A stretch of DNA of 5,263 nt from a bacterium (GCA_025774405.1 JALGWB010000160.1:1-5263); one strand, 5' to 3'. Positions 1 to 5,263 are shown, counted from the stretch's first letter. The notes: a model not told the origin generated them from the sequence alone. Made by a program: numbers and translations.

Positions 1-62
1 TCCGGTCAAGCTGCCTTCCCCTTGCTCACCTCCTTCTCAAGTTTGGAGGATAGGTGCCCGCA

Positions 63-80
63 ATAACCTTGCATAACCTT
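63..80 (+). repeat. Short tandem direct repeat ATAACCTT with 10-bp period
   Basis: ATAACCTT occurs at 63-70 and again at 73-80, a 10-bp period of about one helical turn. It lies about 75 bp upstream of the -35 element at 156. Repeats phased like this can be binding half-sites for an activator, but two 8-mers could also be chance. No regulator family is identifiable. Confidence 0.35.
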
Positions 81-98
81 TGGCTTATCACAGCCAAA
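79..98. promoter_or_regulatory. Perfect 7-bp inverted repeat, operator candidate
   Basis: TTTGGCT (79-85) and AGCCAAA (92-98) are perfect reverse complements separated by six bases. No T-tract follows on either strand, so it does not read as an intrinsic terminator. The position upstream of the promoter at 156-184 suits a protein-binding site. The loop contains part of CTTATCA, which recurs at 112-118. Function is inferred only. Confidence 0.4.
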
Positions 99-109
99 AA
101 TTCTGTGGC

Positions 110-138
110 AACTTATCAGTTAGAGCCCACCTTGTCAA
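110..138 (-). promoter_or_regulatory. Possible divergent promoter (TTGACA, 17 nt, TAAGTT)
   Basis: On the minus strand a perfect -35 hexamer TTGACA (138-133) is followed, after a 17-nt spacer, by TAAGTT (115-110), which keeps only three of six -10 consensus bases. The -35 arises because it lies in the left arm of an inverted repeat whose right arm holds the plus-strand -35. It would direct transcription off the left edge of the window. Without a visible gene there, this is weak. Confidence 0.25.
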
Positions 139-164
139 GCAAAATCAGACAGGGTTTGACAAGG
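130..164. promoter_or_regulatory. Perfect 9-bp inverted repeat overlapping the -35 element
   Basis: CCTTGTCAA (130-138) and TTGACAAGG (156-164) are exact reverse complements with a 17-bp spacer. The right arm contains the whole -35 hexamer TTGACA of the plus-strand promoter. A dimeric regulator bound here would block RNA polymerase, so a repressor operator is the simplest reading. A paired set of divergent -35 elements is the alternative. Both are inference from position. Confidence 0.45.
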
Positions 165-184
165 GATCATGGGTTTCCTATGAT
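156..184 (+). promoter_or_regulatory. Sigma-70-type promoter of the transglutaminase gene
   Basis: TTGACA (156-161), a 17-nt spacer and TATGAT (179-184) match the housekeeping promoter consensus at 11 of 12 positions with ideal spacing. Transcription would begin near 191, leaving a leader of about 52 nt before the ATG at 243. Its position inside the longest open frame, which opens with a GTG at 54, is a strong argument that translation starts at 243 and not at 54. Confidence 0.8.
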
Positions 185-228
185 AGAACTCCGTCATGAA
201 TCAGTATCCCAAGACCATGGGAAATCAC

Positions 229-235
229 AGGAGGT
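229..235 (+). promoter_or_regulatory. Ribosome binding site fixing the start at 243
   Basis: AGGAGGT lies seven bases before the ATG at 243. The competing GTG at 54 has GGAGG only four bases upstream and would lack a signal peptide at its N-terminus, so this site decides the start. Confidence 0.85.
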
Positions 236-242
236 CCAGGCG

Positions 243-1838
243 ATGAAGATGCTAACCCTTTTTCTCGGCCTATTGCTTCTTATCGTGTGCTATGCAATGG
301 CAACGACGCCGGGTGATGTCATCAAGGGCCTGCCCGCCACCGATTATCCAACAGGGCTTGCCTGGGACGGGCGCCATCTCTGGCTTGCCGACAGAGATGC
401 CGAATACATCTATGCCATTGATGTTACCACAGGCGCAATCGTGGACTCAGTCGCCTGTCCAGCTTTCTTCCCTACAGGACTCGCCTATGGGGACGGCTGC
501 CTCTGGATCGCAGGCTATTATGAGGATATGATTTACAAGCTGGATCTAAAGAGCCGTAAGGTCGTGAACACGCTGAGTGCCCCGAGTTCGCAGGCCCTCG
601 GCCTTGCCTGGCAGGATGGCTACCTCTGGGCAATAGATGCTGCAAAGGACGAGCTTGTCAAGCTCGCCACCGACGATGGTACGCCAATCGCTTCACTCAA
701 AGCCCCCTCAAGTCTTTCCAATGGACTCACCTGGGATGGTACATACCTCTGGGTCTCCGATCGCTATCGTGATCGCCTTTACATGGTTGAGCCTGTCCAC
801 GGCTGGGTCATAATGCGATTGGAAGCCCCCGGGCCCTATGCCTTCGGGCTTGCCTGGGATGGGAACTCTCTCTGGAATGTGGATTATGAGACCGACTCAC
901 TCTATGCCGTCACCACGGATGGTGATAATCTGACAGTCACAAGTAGTCCAAAGCGGGCGAAGGTCAGGTTCACCTGCAGGGTGAGATGCCAGGGTCCCGA
1001 TCCAATCGAGAAGGTCAACATCTATCTTGCTCTCCCCCACAGGGAACTTCCGCATCAGCACCTGCTCGCCGATCCGACTTTTGTGCCTGCCCAGCCCGAT
1101 TTCGTCACTGACAGATGGGGACAGGAGTTTGCCCATTTCGTCGTTCAACATCTTGAACCAGGCCAGACAGGACGGGTCTCCTATGAGGTGCCGGTTGAGC
1201 TTCAACACCTGCAACATTACATCATTCCAGAGCACGTTGGAAGCCTTGATGAGATTCCGGCTGATCTCAAGCGAAAGTACACAGTCGATGGCAGCAGGCT
1301 TCGCATAAATGATCCTGTTATCCAGAAGGCGATCGCAGAAGCCGTCGGCGATGAAGCCAATCCCTACTGGATAGTCCGCCGTATTTTCGAATATGTGAAT
1401 GATAAGATCGAATACGAGCGAGTTGGTGGTTGGGACACAGCACCGAATGTTCTCAGGCGGGGCACAGGTTCCTGCTCGGAGTATTCCTTCGTATTCATGG
1501 CTATGGCGCGTGGTGCTGGCATCCCGACTCGCTTTTGCGCAGGTGTTTGCGAAAGAGGCGATCGTTCGAGCATGGACGATGTCTTCCACAGGTGGACTGA
1601 GGTCTATCTGCCAAACTACGGCTGGCTTCCCATTGATGCAAGTGCTGGTGATGCCACCTGGCAAGGTGATGCAGTCAGGGCAATTGGCTCATACCAGAAC
1701 CGAATCCTGATAACCACAATTGGTGGAGGTGACTCTGAGTACATCGGCTGGAGCTACAACTACGGTATGAAGATGGAATATCAGGGTAGATCTTCGCTTG
1801 ATGTTTCAGCCTATGCAGATTGGGAACCTGTTGAGTAA
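243..1838 (+). CDS. Exported beta-propeller/transglutaminase-like protein
   Basis: This 531-residue protein is probably exported and acts outside the cytoplasm. Residues 1-20 form a type I signal peptide: MKM, a leucine-rich core, and an AMA cleavage site before T21. C16 is not in a good lipobox. Residues 24-228 are five repeats of exactly 41 residues with the core GLAWDGxxLW followed by an LY/IY strand, resembling NHL/SMP-30-like propeller blades. After a beta-rich linker (about 230-350) comes a transglutaminase-like papain-fold domain (about 355-470). It has GTGSCSEY with nucleophile C411, HRWTEVYLP with H449, and WLPIDAS with D465, so the triad looks complete. Bacterial members act as cysteine proteases or amide-transfer enzymes; the substrate here is unknown. 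The start at 243 is supported by the signal peptide, AGGAGGT and a promoter at 156-184. It is a single-gene unit convergent with the Usp gene. The family assignment is secure and the activity is inferred. Confidence 0.88.
   Translation: MKMLTLFLGLLLLIVCYAMATTPGDVIKGLPATDYPTGLAWDGRHLWLADRDAEYIYAIDVTTGAIVDSVACPAFFPTGLAYGDGCLWIAGYYEDMIYKLDLKSRKVVNTLSAPSSQALGLAWQDGYLWAIDAAKDELVKLATDDGTPIASLKAPSSLSNGLTWDGTYLWVSDRYRDRLYMVEPVHGWVIMRLEAPGPYAFGLAWDGNSLWNVDYETDSLYAVTTDGDNLTVTSSPKRAKVRFTCRVRCQGPDPIEKVNIYLALPHRELPHQHLLADPTFVPAQPDFVTDRWGQEFAHFVVQHLEPGQTGRVSYEVPVELQHLQHYIIPEHVGSLDEIPADLKRKYTVDGSRLRINDPVIQKAIAEAVGDEANPYWIVRRIFEYVNDKIEYERVGGWDTAPNVLRRGTGSCSEYSFVFMAMARGAGIPTRFCAGVCERGDRSSMDDVFHRWTEVYLPNYGWLPIDASAGDATWQGDAVRAIGSYQNRILITTIGGGDSEYIGWSYNYGMKMEYQGRSSLDVSAYADWEPVE
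312..926 (+). repeat. Five in-frame 123-bp coding repeats (41-residue blades)
   Basis: Units run at 312-434, 435-557, 558-680, 681-803 and 804-926, each encoding 41 residues with no insertion or deletion between them. The shared pattern is a hydrophobic strand ending in L-x-A-P, then G-L-A-W-D-G-x-x-L-W, an acidic turn and a second L/I-Y strand. The nucleotide sequences have diverged, so these are old protein repeats and not recent DNA duplications. Five blades is at the low end for a closed propeller. Residues 24-35, before the first GLAW core, could supply the closing strand. Confidence 0.8.
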
Positions 1839-1868
1839 CGGCAGAGTAGCACTTTGACCTGCTAGCCG
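1839..1868. terminator. Bulged stem-loop between convergent genes, weak terminator
   Basis: CGGC (1839-1842) pairs with GCCG (1865-1868), and TAGCA (1847-1851) pairs with TGCTA (1860-1864), leaving a four-base bulge and an eight-base loop. The structure begins directly after the TAA of the transglutaminase gene and covers the TAG of the Usp gene. Neither strand has a T-tract after it, so it is not a classical intrinsic terminator. It may protect 3' ends or act with Rho. Confidence 0.3.
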
Positions 1869-2368
1869 GTCGCTGCTCCGTTCTCGTTGTGATTTTCGAC
1901 CTTCGAATGGCTCACAACCATTACAGGACATGGTGCCTTCTCAAGCAACTCGTTGACAGCTGAGCCCAAAAGTTTTCTTGAAAGATTGGAGCGCTCTGCT
2001 CGTGAAACAACCATGTCCTCAACCTGTCGCTCTCGCGCCACTTTGAGACATTCCTCTACAAAGTCACCTTTCCTCACAAGAAACTCGCATTCTATCCCAA
2101 GCTTCTCAGCTCTGGCCTTCACCTGCTCGAGCTCTCGCCTTCCCCTCGCCTCATAGTCCCTCAGAATCGCCTCGGCAAGACGCTCACTCACGGTATCACC
2201 AAGAAAACCGATATCGATTATTCGTTCAGAGATGGCGTCGGTTACTCTCGTATCCACGATAAAGACTGCAAGCAAGGCTCGCTTGGTCCGCTCGACAAGT
2301 GAAAGTGCAAGGTCAACTGATTTCTCATTGTGTCGAGTCGGTGAAAGCACAAGCATTAGATAGCCCAT
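1862..2368 (-). CDS. Universal stress protein (UspA) family protein
   Basis: This cytoplasmic protein of 168 residues has a single Usp domain, near the usual 140-160 plus a short polar tail (155-168). It opens with the buried strand YLMLVLSPTRHNEKS and ends with the typical LLEKAPCPVMVVSHS (141-155). The ATP-binding signature G-x2-G-x9-G-S/T is only partly kept. S122 and E125 replace the first two glycines, while G135-S136 remain, and R12 stands where ATP-binding members usually have Asp. By analogy with E. coli UspA it may therefore not bind ATP. Its ATG lies 15 nt beyond the stop of the transporter gene with GAGGGGG at 2377-2383, so the two are very probably co-transcribed. Usp domains are known as separate or fused partners of membrane transporters, so a role in modulating that transporter is plausible but inferred. 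Confidence 0.9.
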   Translation of the reverse strand: MGYLMLVLSPTRHNEKSVDLALSLVERTKRALLAVFIVDTRVTDAISERIIDIGFLGDTVSERLAEAILRDYEARGRRELEQVKARAEKLGIECEFLVRKGDFVEECLKVARERQVEDMVVSRAERSNLSRKLLGSAVNELLEKAPCPVMVVSHSKVENHNENGAATG

Positions 2369-2376
2369 CGGTCATG

Positions 2377-2383
2377 CCCCCTC
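2377..2383 (-). promoter_or_regulatory. Ribosome binding site of the Usp gene
   Basis: GAGGGGG on the minus strand lies eight bases before the ATG at 2368 and abuts the TGA of the upstream transporter gene (2384-2386). A nearer ATG at 2373-2375 is in another frame and too close to this site. Translational coupling is likely. Confidence 0.65.
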
Positions 2384-3766
2384 TCAGAGTACTCCGATCT
2401 TTTTCCAATAAAATCTAGCGACAAGCATGAAAGTCGCAAGGGTTGTCAGGTTAAGCAGTACACCGACCTTAACCGAATCCCTTATTCTATGATATCTGGC
2501 TGAATAAGCTATGGCATTGGGTGGAGTACCAATTGGTAACGAATAAGCAAGTCCGGCTGGAACGGCTACTGCAAAGACCATAAGAAGTGGTGAAACTCCC
2601 GGAACAGTCTCGCCAATCTCAAATGCTATCGGCAACACGAGCGCAACCACAGCTGCATTACTCATTGCCTCCGTCAGAACAATTGAAATGAAACCGATCA
2701 GGGCAACAAGCGTGAAGGGACTGAGCTGGCGTGATCTTAACAGCGTCTCAACCAGCCACCTCGATGCACCCGTAAGCTCAAGCGCTGCAGCAAGGGCAAT
2801 CGCCCCACCGTACATTAGAATCACTCCCCAGTTGACATACCTCTCGACATCGTGCCAGTCGATGGCTCTCACGACGAAAAGGGCAGAGGCGCCGAGGATC
2901 GCTATCGGTGCAAGTCCAATGTGCTCACCGAGAAAAACCCATGCCGCAATGGTAGCCACCATAACACCGAGCACTCGCCTTTCAACCGATGACATGGGAC
3001 CTATCTCCGAGACCCTCTTTTCGATAAGCTCCCGGGCTGCCTTAACATCTCGTATCTCAGGTGCAAAAGACTTGAAGACCAATAGATGAACGACAACGAG
3101 CAGCACGCAGGGGATGGGAAAGACACTCAGTGTCCATTGGGCAAACCCTATTGTCATGTGGTAGCGCTCACGCAAGAGGGCGATTGCCAGAGGATTGCGT
3201 GCTCCACCAAGCAGTGTAAGTACGCCACCACTGACACATCCCCATGCCATTGAAAGGAAAAGTGCCTTGCCATAGTTGCTGTGCCTCGGCTCAAGCTTCA
3301 AGGCCGAAGCTATCTCAAGCACGATTGGAAAGGTTAAAGCCGCGACTGCATGAGCAGGCATCCACATTGCCATGAAGCCACAAGACAGAATGATGCCTGA
3401 AAGCAGCAGCTTAGGGCTACGATCAAATCGGCGCAGAAAGATGAGCGCAATTCTCGAACTCAGGCCGGAGCTCATCAGCCCGGCCGATAGGATGAAAGCC
3501 CCGAGGATGAAAAAGACGGCGCGGTTGCCGAAGAGTGAGAAAGCCTTGCCCGCATTCATCGCTCCCAGCAGCGGCAGCAGAGCAATCGCCAGGAGGCTTG
3601 TTACGGAAAGTGGCAAAGCTCCAGTTGTCCAGAGAATGAAGCAGAAGGCAAAGATCGAAAGGGCTGCCTGCCCCTGGCTTGATAGACCCTCACGTGGCGG
3701 CATCAAGAGAATCAGGACAGTTACGATTACAGCCACTACAAGGAAGAAGGTCTTAAGTTTGGGCAC
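2384..3766 (-). CDS. SLC13/DASS-like anion:sodium symporter
   Basis: This inner-membrane transporter of 460 residues is of typical length for the divalent anion:sodium symporter (DASS/SLC13) family, which imports dicarboxylates, citrate, sulfate or phosphate. Hydrophobic stretches near 7-22, 33-66, 83-100, 120-155, 168-188, 210-232, 264-299, 313-331, 350-386, 393-409 and 432-451 fit about 11 helices plus two re-entrant hairpins. A charged cytoplasmic loop spans 234-264. The C-terminal half keeps family motifs: TEAMSNAAVVALVLPI, with S369-N370 of the SNT motif (third residue Ala), and SLPIGTPPNAIAYSA (409-423). The N-terminal copy has diverged: MWMPAHAVAALTFPIV has P137-A-H139 where SNT is expected, and LLGGARNP (186-192) replaces the first GTPPN-like loop. 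Coupling ion or stoichiometry may therefore differ. The start is GTG with AGGAG seven bases upstream. It is the first gene of an operon with the Usp gene. Substrate cannot be read from the sequence. Confidence 0.87.
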   Translation of the reverse strand: MPKLKTFFLVVAVIVTVLILLMPPREGLSSQGQAALSIFAFCFILWTTGALPLSVTSLLAIALLPLLGAMNAGKAFSLFGNRAVFFILGAFILSAGLMSSGLSSRIALIFLRRFDRSPKLLLSGIILSCGFMAMWMPAHAVAALTFPIVLEIASALKLEPRHSNYGKALFLSMAWGCVSGGVLTLLGGARNPLAIALLRERYHMTIGFAQWTLSVFPIPCVLLVVVHLLVFKSFAPEIRDVKAARELIEKRVSEIGPMSSVERRVLGVMVATIAAWVFLGEHIGLAPIAILGASALFVVRAIDWHDVERYVNWGVILMYGGAIALAAALELTGASRWLVETLLRSRQLSPFTLVALIGFISIVLTEAMSNAAVVALVLPIAFEIGETVPGVSPLLMVFAVAVPAGLAYSLPIGTPPNAIAYSARYHRIRDSVKVGVLLNLTTLATFMLVARFYWKKIGVL

Positions 3767-3773
3767 GCCTCAA

Positions 3774-3778
3774 CTCCT
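3774..3778 (-). promoter_or_regulatory. Ribosome binding site for the GTG start at 3766
   Basis: AGGAG on the minus strand lies seven bases before the GTG at 3764-3766. It supports the non-ATG start, which places MPKLKTFF (initiator read as Met) directly before the first membrane helix. Confidence 0.75.
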
Positions 3779-3836
3779 AACCAAAAGCTGCCTGGTCGAA
3801 ATGCTGATCACGCAGTTGTTCCGCTAGGGCTGTGGC

Positions 3837-3865
3837 ATATTAGCACACTGGTTGGATGAGGTCAA
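3837..3865 (-). promoter_or_regulatory. Extended -10 sigma-70 promoter of transporter-Usp operon
   Basis: On the minus strand TTGACC (3865-3860) is followed by a 17-nt spacer and TAATAT (3842-3837), preceded by TGC (3845-3843), the extended -10 pattern TGn. It matches 10 of 12 hexamer bases. Transcription should start near 3830, giving a leader of about 64 nt before the GTG at 3766. The -35 hexamer overlaps the last two bases of the preceding gene's terminator T-tract. Confidence 0.78.
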
Positions 3866-3888
3866 CAAAACCCGAAGCCTACCTCGGG
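3864..3888 (-). terminator. Intrinsic terminator of the PHP-like gene
   Basis: The minus-strand transcript reads CCCGAGG (3888-3882), loop TAGG, CTTCGGG (3877-3871), then TTTTGTT (3870-3864). The seven-base-pair GC-rich stem contains one G-U pair. It lies 25 bases after the TAG at 3914-3916, which is standard geometry for a Rho-independent terminator. Confidence 0.82.
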
Positions 3889-3913
3889 CTCACCTTCAGA
3901 CAGGAGCGAGAAG

Positions 3914-5263
3914 CTACCTTATAAGAATGATCTTGGTCGATTGTCGCCTGCCAGCGACGTCGATGACAGCGAAGTAGATGCCACTTGAAACACCTGTCCT
4001 ATCGGTATTGCCCGGCCATGAGAGGCTCGTCTCGCCCGGACGGCTCATAATCACATCGAGCCTGCGCCCATGAACGTCATAGAAGGTTATGATCTTGGCA
4101 AACCTGACTATCTCAGGAGCGAAGGTTATCTCAATGCTGCCACCAGCAGGATTTCCTGCGGTCATCAAGGTTACGATTTCGGGTATAGAAACCGCTATGC
4201 CAGCGCATGTTGATATGTCCGAAGTCGATCTTGGTGCAAGGCGATAGCCTGACCAATAGGGGAAGCTTGGATCATACTGGGTGACTACACCAACAACATC
4301 AAACAAACCTTGAGGAGCTTGCGAACCATCGATATCAGTATCACTATCGATGAAAAGTGTGCAATCCCCGCTTCCATCGTCAATGGTGACCGTGCCATCG
4401 ACTCCCTCCTCAGGCCAGGTTCCAGCAACAAGGCTACAGCCCCGAACCTTGACAAAGAGCCCTTCGTAGAATTCGCCATTGGACTCGATATCCCCGGTTG
4501 TGACCAGCAAAGGCTCGGGCTCGCCAAGACCAGTCGCCTCAACTGTTATCGTCGGACTTGAGACCTTGGTCAGACCAGCTGTCTGGTCAACTGTCCCGGT
4601 TACCGTAACACTGTCACCAACGCTGACATTGGGATCAAGCGAATTGCGCTTGACGACGTTAACCCCACCTGTTGCATCCTGCACGAAAATATGATTGTCG
4701 ACTGATGAAAAGGTTCCTGTCCCAACTGTGATTCTACCCTTGATGGTCACCTGTTCATAGAGAAGCACAGGCTCGCCGTTGGCATCATCCTCATTGACAG
4801 CACTTATTGGATCCCATTCCTCAGATGTACTTATCACCCATATGGGGCTCGACCAGAGGTAATCACCATCGGTCTGCTGCGCTCTAACAAAGTAGTAGGA
4901 TTCACCCATAGGGGGATCATCCTCAGGATGCCATTCGTAGTAGTTGGTACCTGGACTTGCATAGTCAACCTGCATCCCGTTGCGGATGAGCTCCACTGAG
5001 ATGAAATCACTCTCTGCCCAAACCGTTATGTCAAAGTGAACCGTGTCGGAAGCAGTTTCAAAGACATCACCCATCCAGTGACCTTCACATTGGAACAGGA
5101 TAGCCATCCTGTCACTCTTGGGATTGACCTCCACAGCAAATGTCCGCCTATCCTTGAGTGCGATCAGAATCGCTTCCTTGGTCAGTGTGTCGGCAAGAAT
5201 CCCTGTGAGGTAGATATCATTGCCACTGTAAGGATTCGGTTGGTCGCCCCACATGCCTTCATG
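3914..5263 (-). CDS. Secreted PHP/CehA-like protein, OB-folds and FlgD-like tail, partial
   Basis: Only the C-terminal 449 codons are visible; the frame stays open through the right edge. The Met at 5254 is internal, with HEG before it. Numbering from that Met, residues 18-42 (GILADTLTKEAILIALKDRR and on to TFAVE) match the segment that follows the metal site in CehA/McbA-type PHP phosphoesterases, usually LT-x-EAI-x-x-AL-x-x-RR. The His just before the Met may be the last metal ligand. Residues 46-141 form a beta domain ending in FVRAQQTDGDYLWSSPIWV, also usual in these proteins. Residues 164-240 and 262-347 resemble OB-folds (HIFVQDATGGVNVV, VGDSVTVTGTV; GLFDVVGVVTQYD, GYRLAPRSTSDI). Residues 360-446 form a FlgD/T9SS-like beta domain (FYDVHGRR, SGIYFAVIDVAGRR, KIILIR). 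This points to an extracellular or surface hydrolase, perhaps for phosphoesters or nucleic acid. The catalytic N-terminus and signal peptide lie outside the window. Confidence 0.75.
   Translation of the reverse strand, partial: HEGMWGDQPNPYSGNDIYLTGILADTLTKEAILIALKDRRTFAVEVNPKSDRMAILFQCEGHWMGDVFETASDTVHFDITVWAESDFISVELIRNGMQVDYASPGTNYYEWHPEDDPPMGESYYFVRAQQTDGDYLWSSPIWVISTSEEWDPISAVNEDDANGEPVLLYEQVTIKGRITVGTGTFSSVDNHIFVQDATGGVNVVKRNSLDPNVSVGDSVTVTGTVDQTAGLTKVSSPTITVEATGLGEPEPLLVTTGDIESNGEFYEGLFVKVRGCSLVAGTWPEEGVDGTVTIDDGSGDCTLFIDSDTDIDGSQAPQGLFDVVGVVTQYDPSFPYWSGYRLAPRSTSDISTCAGIAVSIPEIVTLMTAGNPAGGSIEITFAPEIVRFAKIITFYDVHGRRLDVIMSRPGETSLSWPGNTDRTGVSSGIYFAVIDVAGRRQSTKIILIR

Larger units (their letters stand above)
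1..242. other. Non-coding upstream region, left edge unresolved
   Basis: No convincing gene lies here. The plus-strand frames that enter from the left edge stop at 51-53, 64-66 and 74-76, so the 3' end of an upstream plus-strand gene could occupy the first bases, but nothing in those short translations is recognisable. The right half holds repeats and the promoter of the transglutaminase gene. A strong Shine-Dalgarno-like AAGGAGGT occurs on the minus strand at 28-35. No ATG, GTG or TTG follows it at a usable distance inside the window. Confidence 0.6.

Noticed and set aside
6..74. 22-codon minus-strand frame starting MQGYCGHL
   Set aside because: It could be a leader peptide, but the only purine-rich stretch before it (AAAGG) is three bases from the ATG and nothing else supports translation.
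79..98. Perfect hairpin read as a terminator for an upstream gene
   Set aside because: No T-tract follows the stem on either strand and no upstream gene is established, so it is listed as an operator candidate instead.
243..305. Lipoprotein signal at C16 of the transglutaminase-like protein
   Set aside because: The residues before the cysteine (LLIV) do not fit a lipobox, which needs a small residue at -1, whereas AMA before T21 fits signal peptidase I.
897..1664. 255-codon open frame on the minus strand inside the transglutaminase gene
   Set aside because: It is fully antisense to a well-supported coding region with recognisable domains. Its translation shows no domain, signal or sensible composition, and there is no supporting ribosome site.
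3372..3827. 151-codon plus-strand frame opposite the transporter start and its promoter
   Set aside because: It is antisense to the first membrane helices of the transporter, and its Arg/Lys/Ser-rich translation is typical of a shadow frame. It also covers the minus-strand leader.
5252..5254. ATG at 5254 as the true start of the right-hand gene
   Set aside because: The frame continues open to the window edge (HEG precedes), no ribosome site can be seen, and the protein would begin in the middle of a PHP-type domain.

Overview
The window looks bacterial. It has three near-consensus or recognisable sigma-70-type promoter signals, good Shine-Dalgarno sites, an intrinsic terminator, and two exported proteins with architectures common in under-studied environmental bacteria. 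The far-right protein ends in a FlgD/T9SS-like C-terminal beta domain (FYDVHGRR ... SGIYFAVIDVAGR ... KIILIR). Such tails are typical of secreted proteins in FCB-group phyla and in candidate phyla such as WOR-3, Zixibacteria or Eisenbacteria. The phylum guess is inference only. Base composition is roughly balanced and uniform, and no mobile element, CRISPR array, tRNA or rRNA was seen.

Layout, left to right. (1) Positions 1-242 are non-coding or unresolved. They carry direct and inverted repeats and a strong plus-strand promoter (TTGACA, 17 nt, TATGAT). (2) Positions 243-1838 (+) encode an exported 531-residue protein with a signal peptide, five beta-propeller-type repeats of exactly 41 residues each, and a transglutaminase-like domain with an apparently intact Cys-His-Asp triad. 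(3) Positions 1862-3766 (-) hold a two-gene operon: an SLC13/DASS-like membrane transporter translated first (2384-3766, GTG start), then a UspA-family protein 15 nt downstream (1862-2368). The operon has its own extended -10 promoter at 3837-3865. (4) Positions 3914-5263 (-) are the 3' part of a large secreted protein cut by the right window edge. What remains is the tail of a probable PHP/CehA-type metallohydrolase domain, a beta-rich linker domain, two OB-fold-like segments and the FlgD-like tail. Its intrinsic terminator (3864-3888) runs directly into the operon promoter.

Working together: the transporter and the Usp protein are very probably co-transcribed, which suggests the small cytoplasmic protein modulates, or responds to the state of, anion uptake (inference). 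Both members are divergent at expected ligand sites. The transporter lacks the first of the two DASS SNT motifs, and the Usp protein lacks the first two glycines of the ATP-binding motif. The two flanking exported proteins are separate transcription units; nothing in the sequence ties them functionally to the operon. I see no clear multi-gene defence or biosynthetic system. The most unusual items are the strictly periodic five-repeat propeller/transglutaminase protein, the asymmetric DASS-Usp pair and the PHP-OB-OB-FlgD secreted protein.
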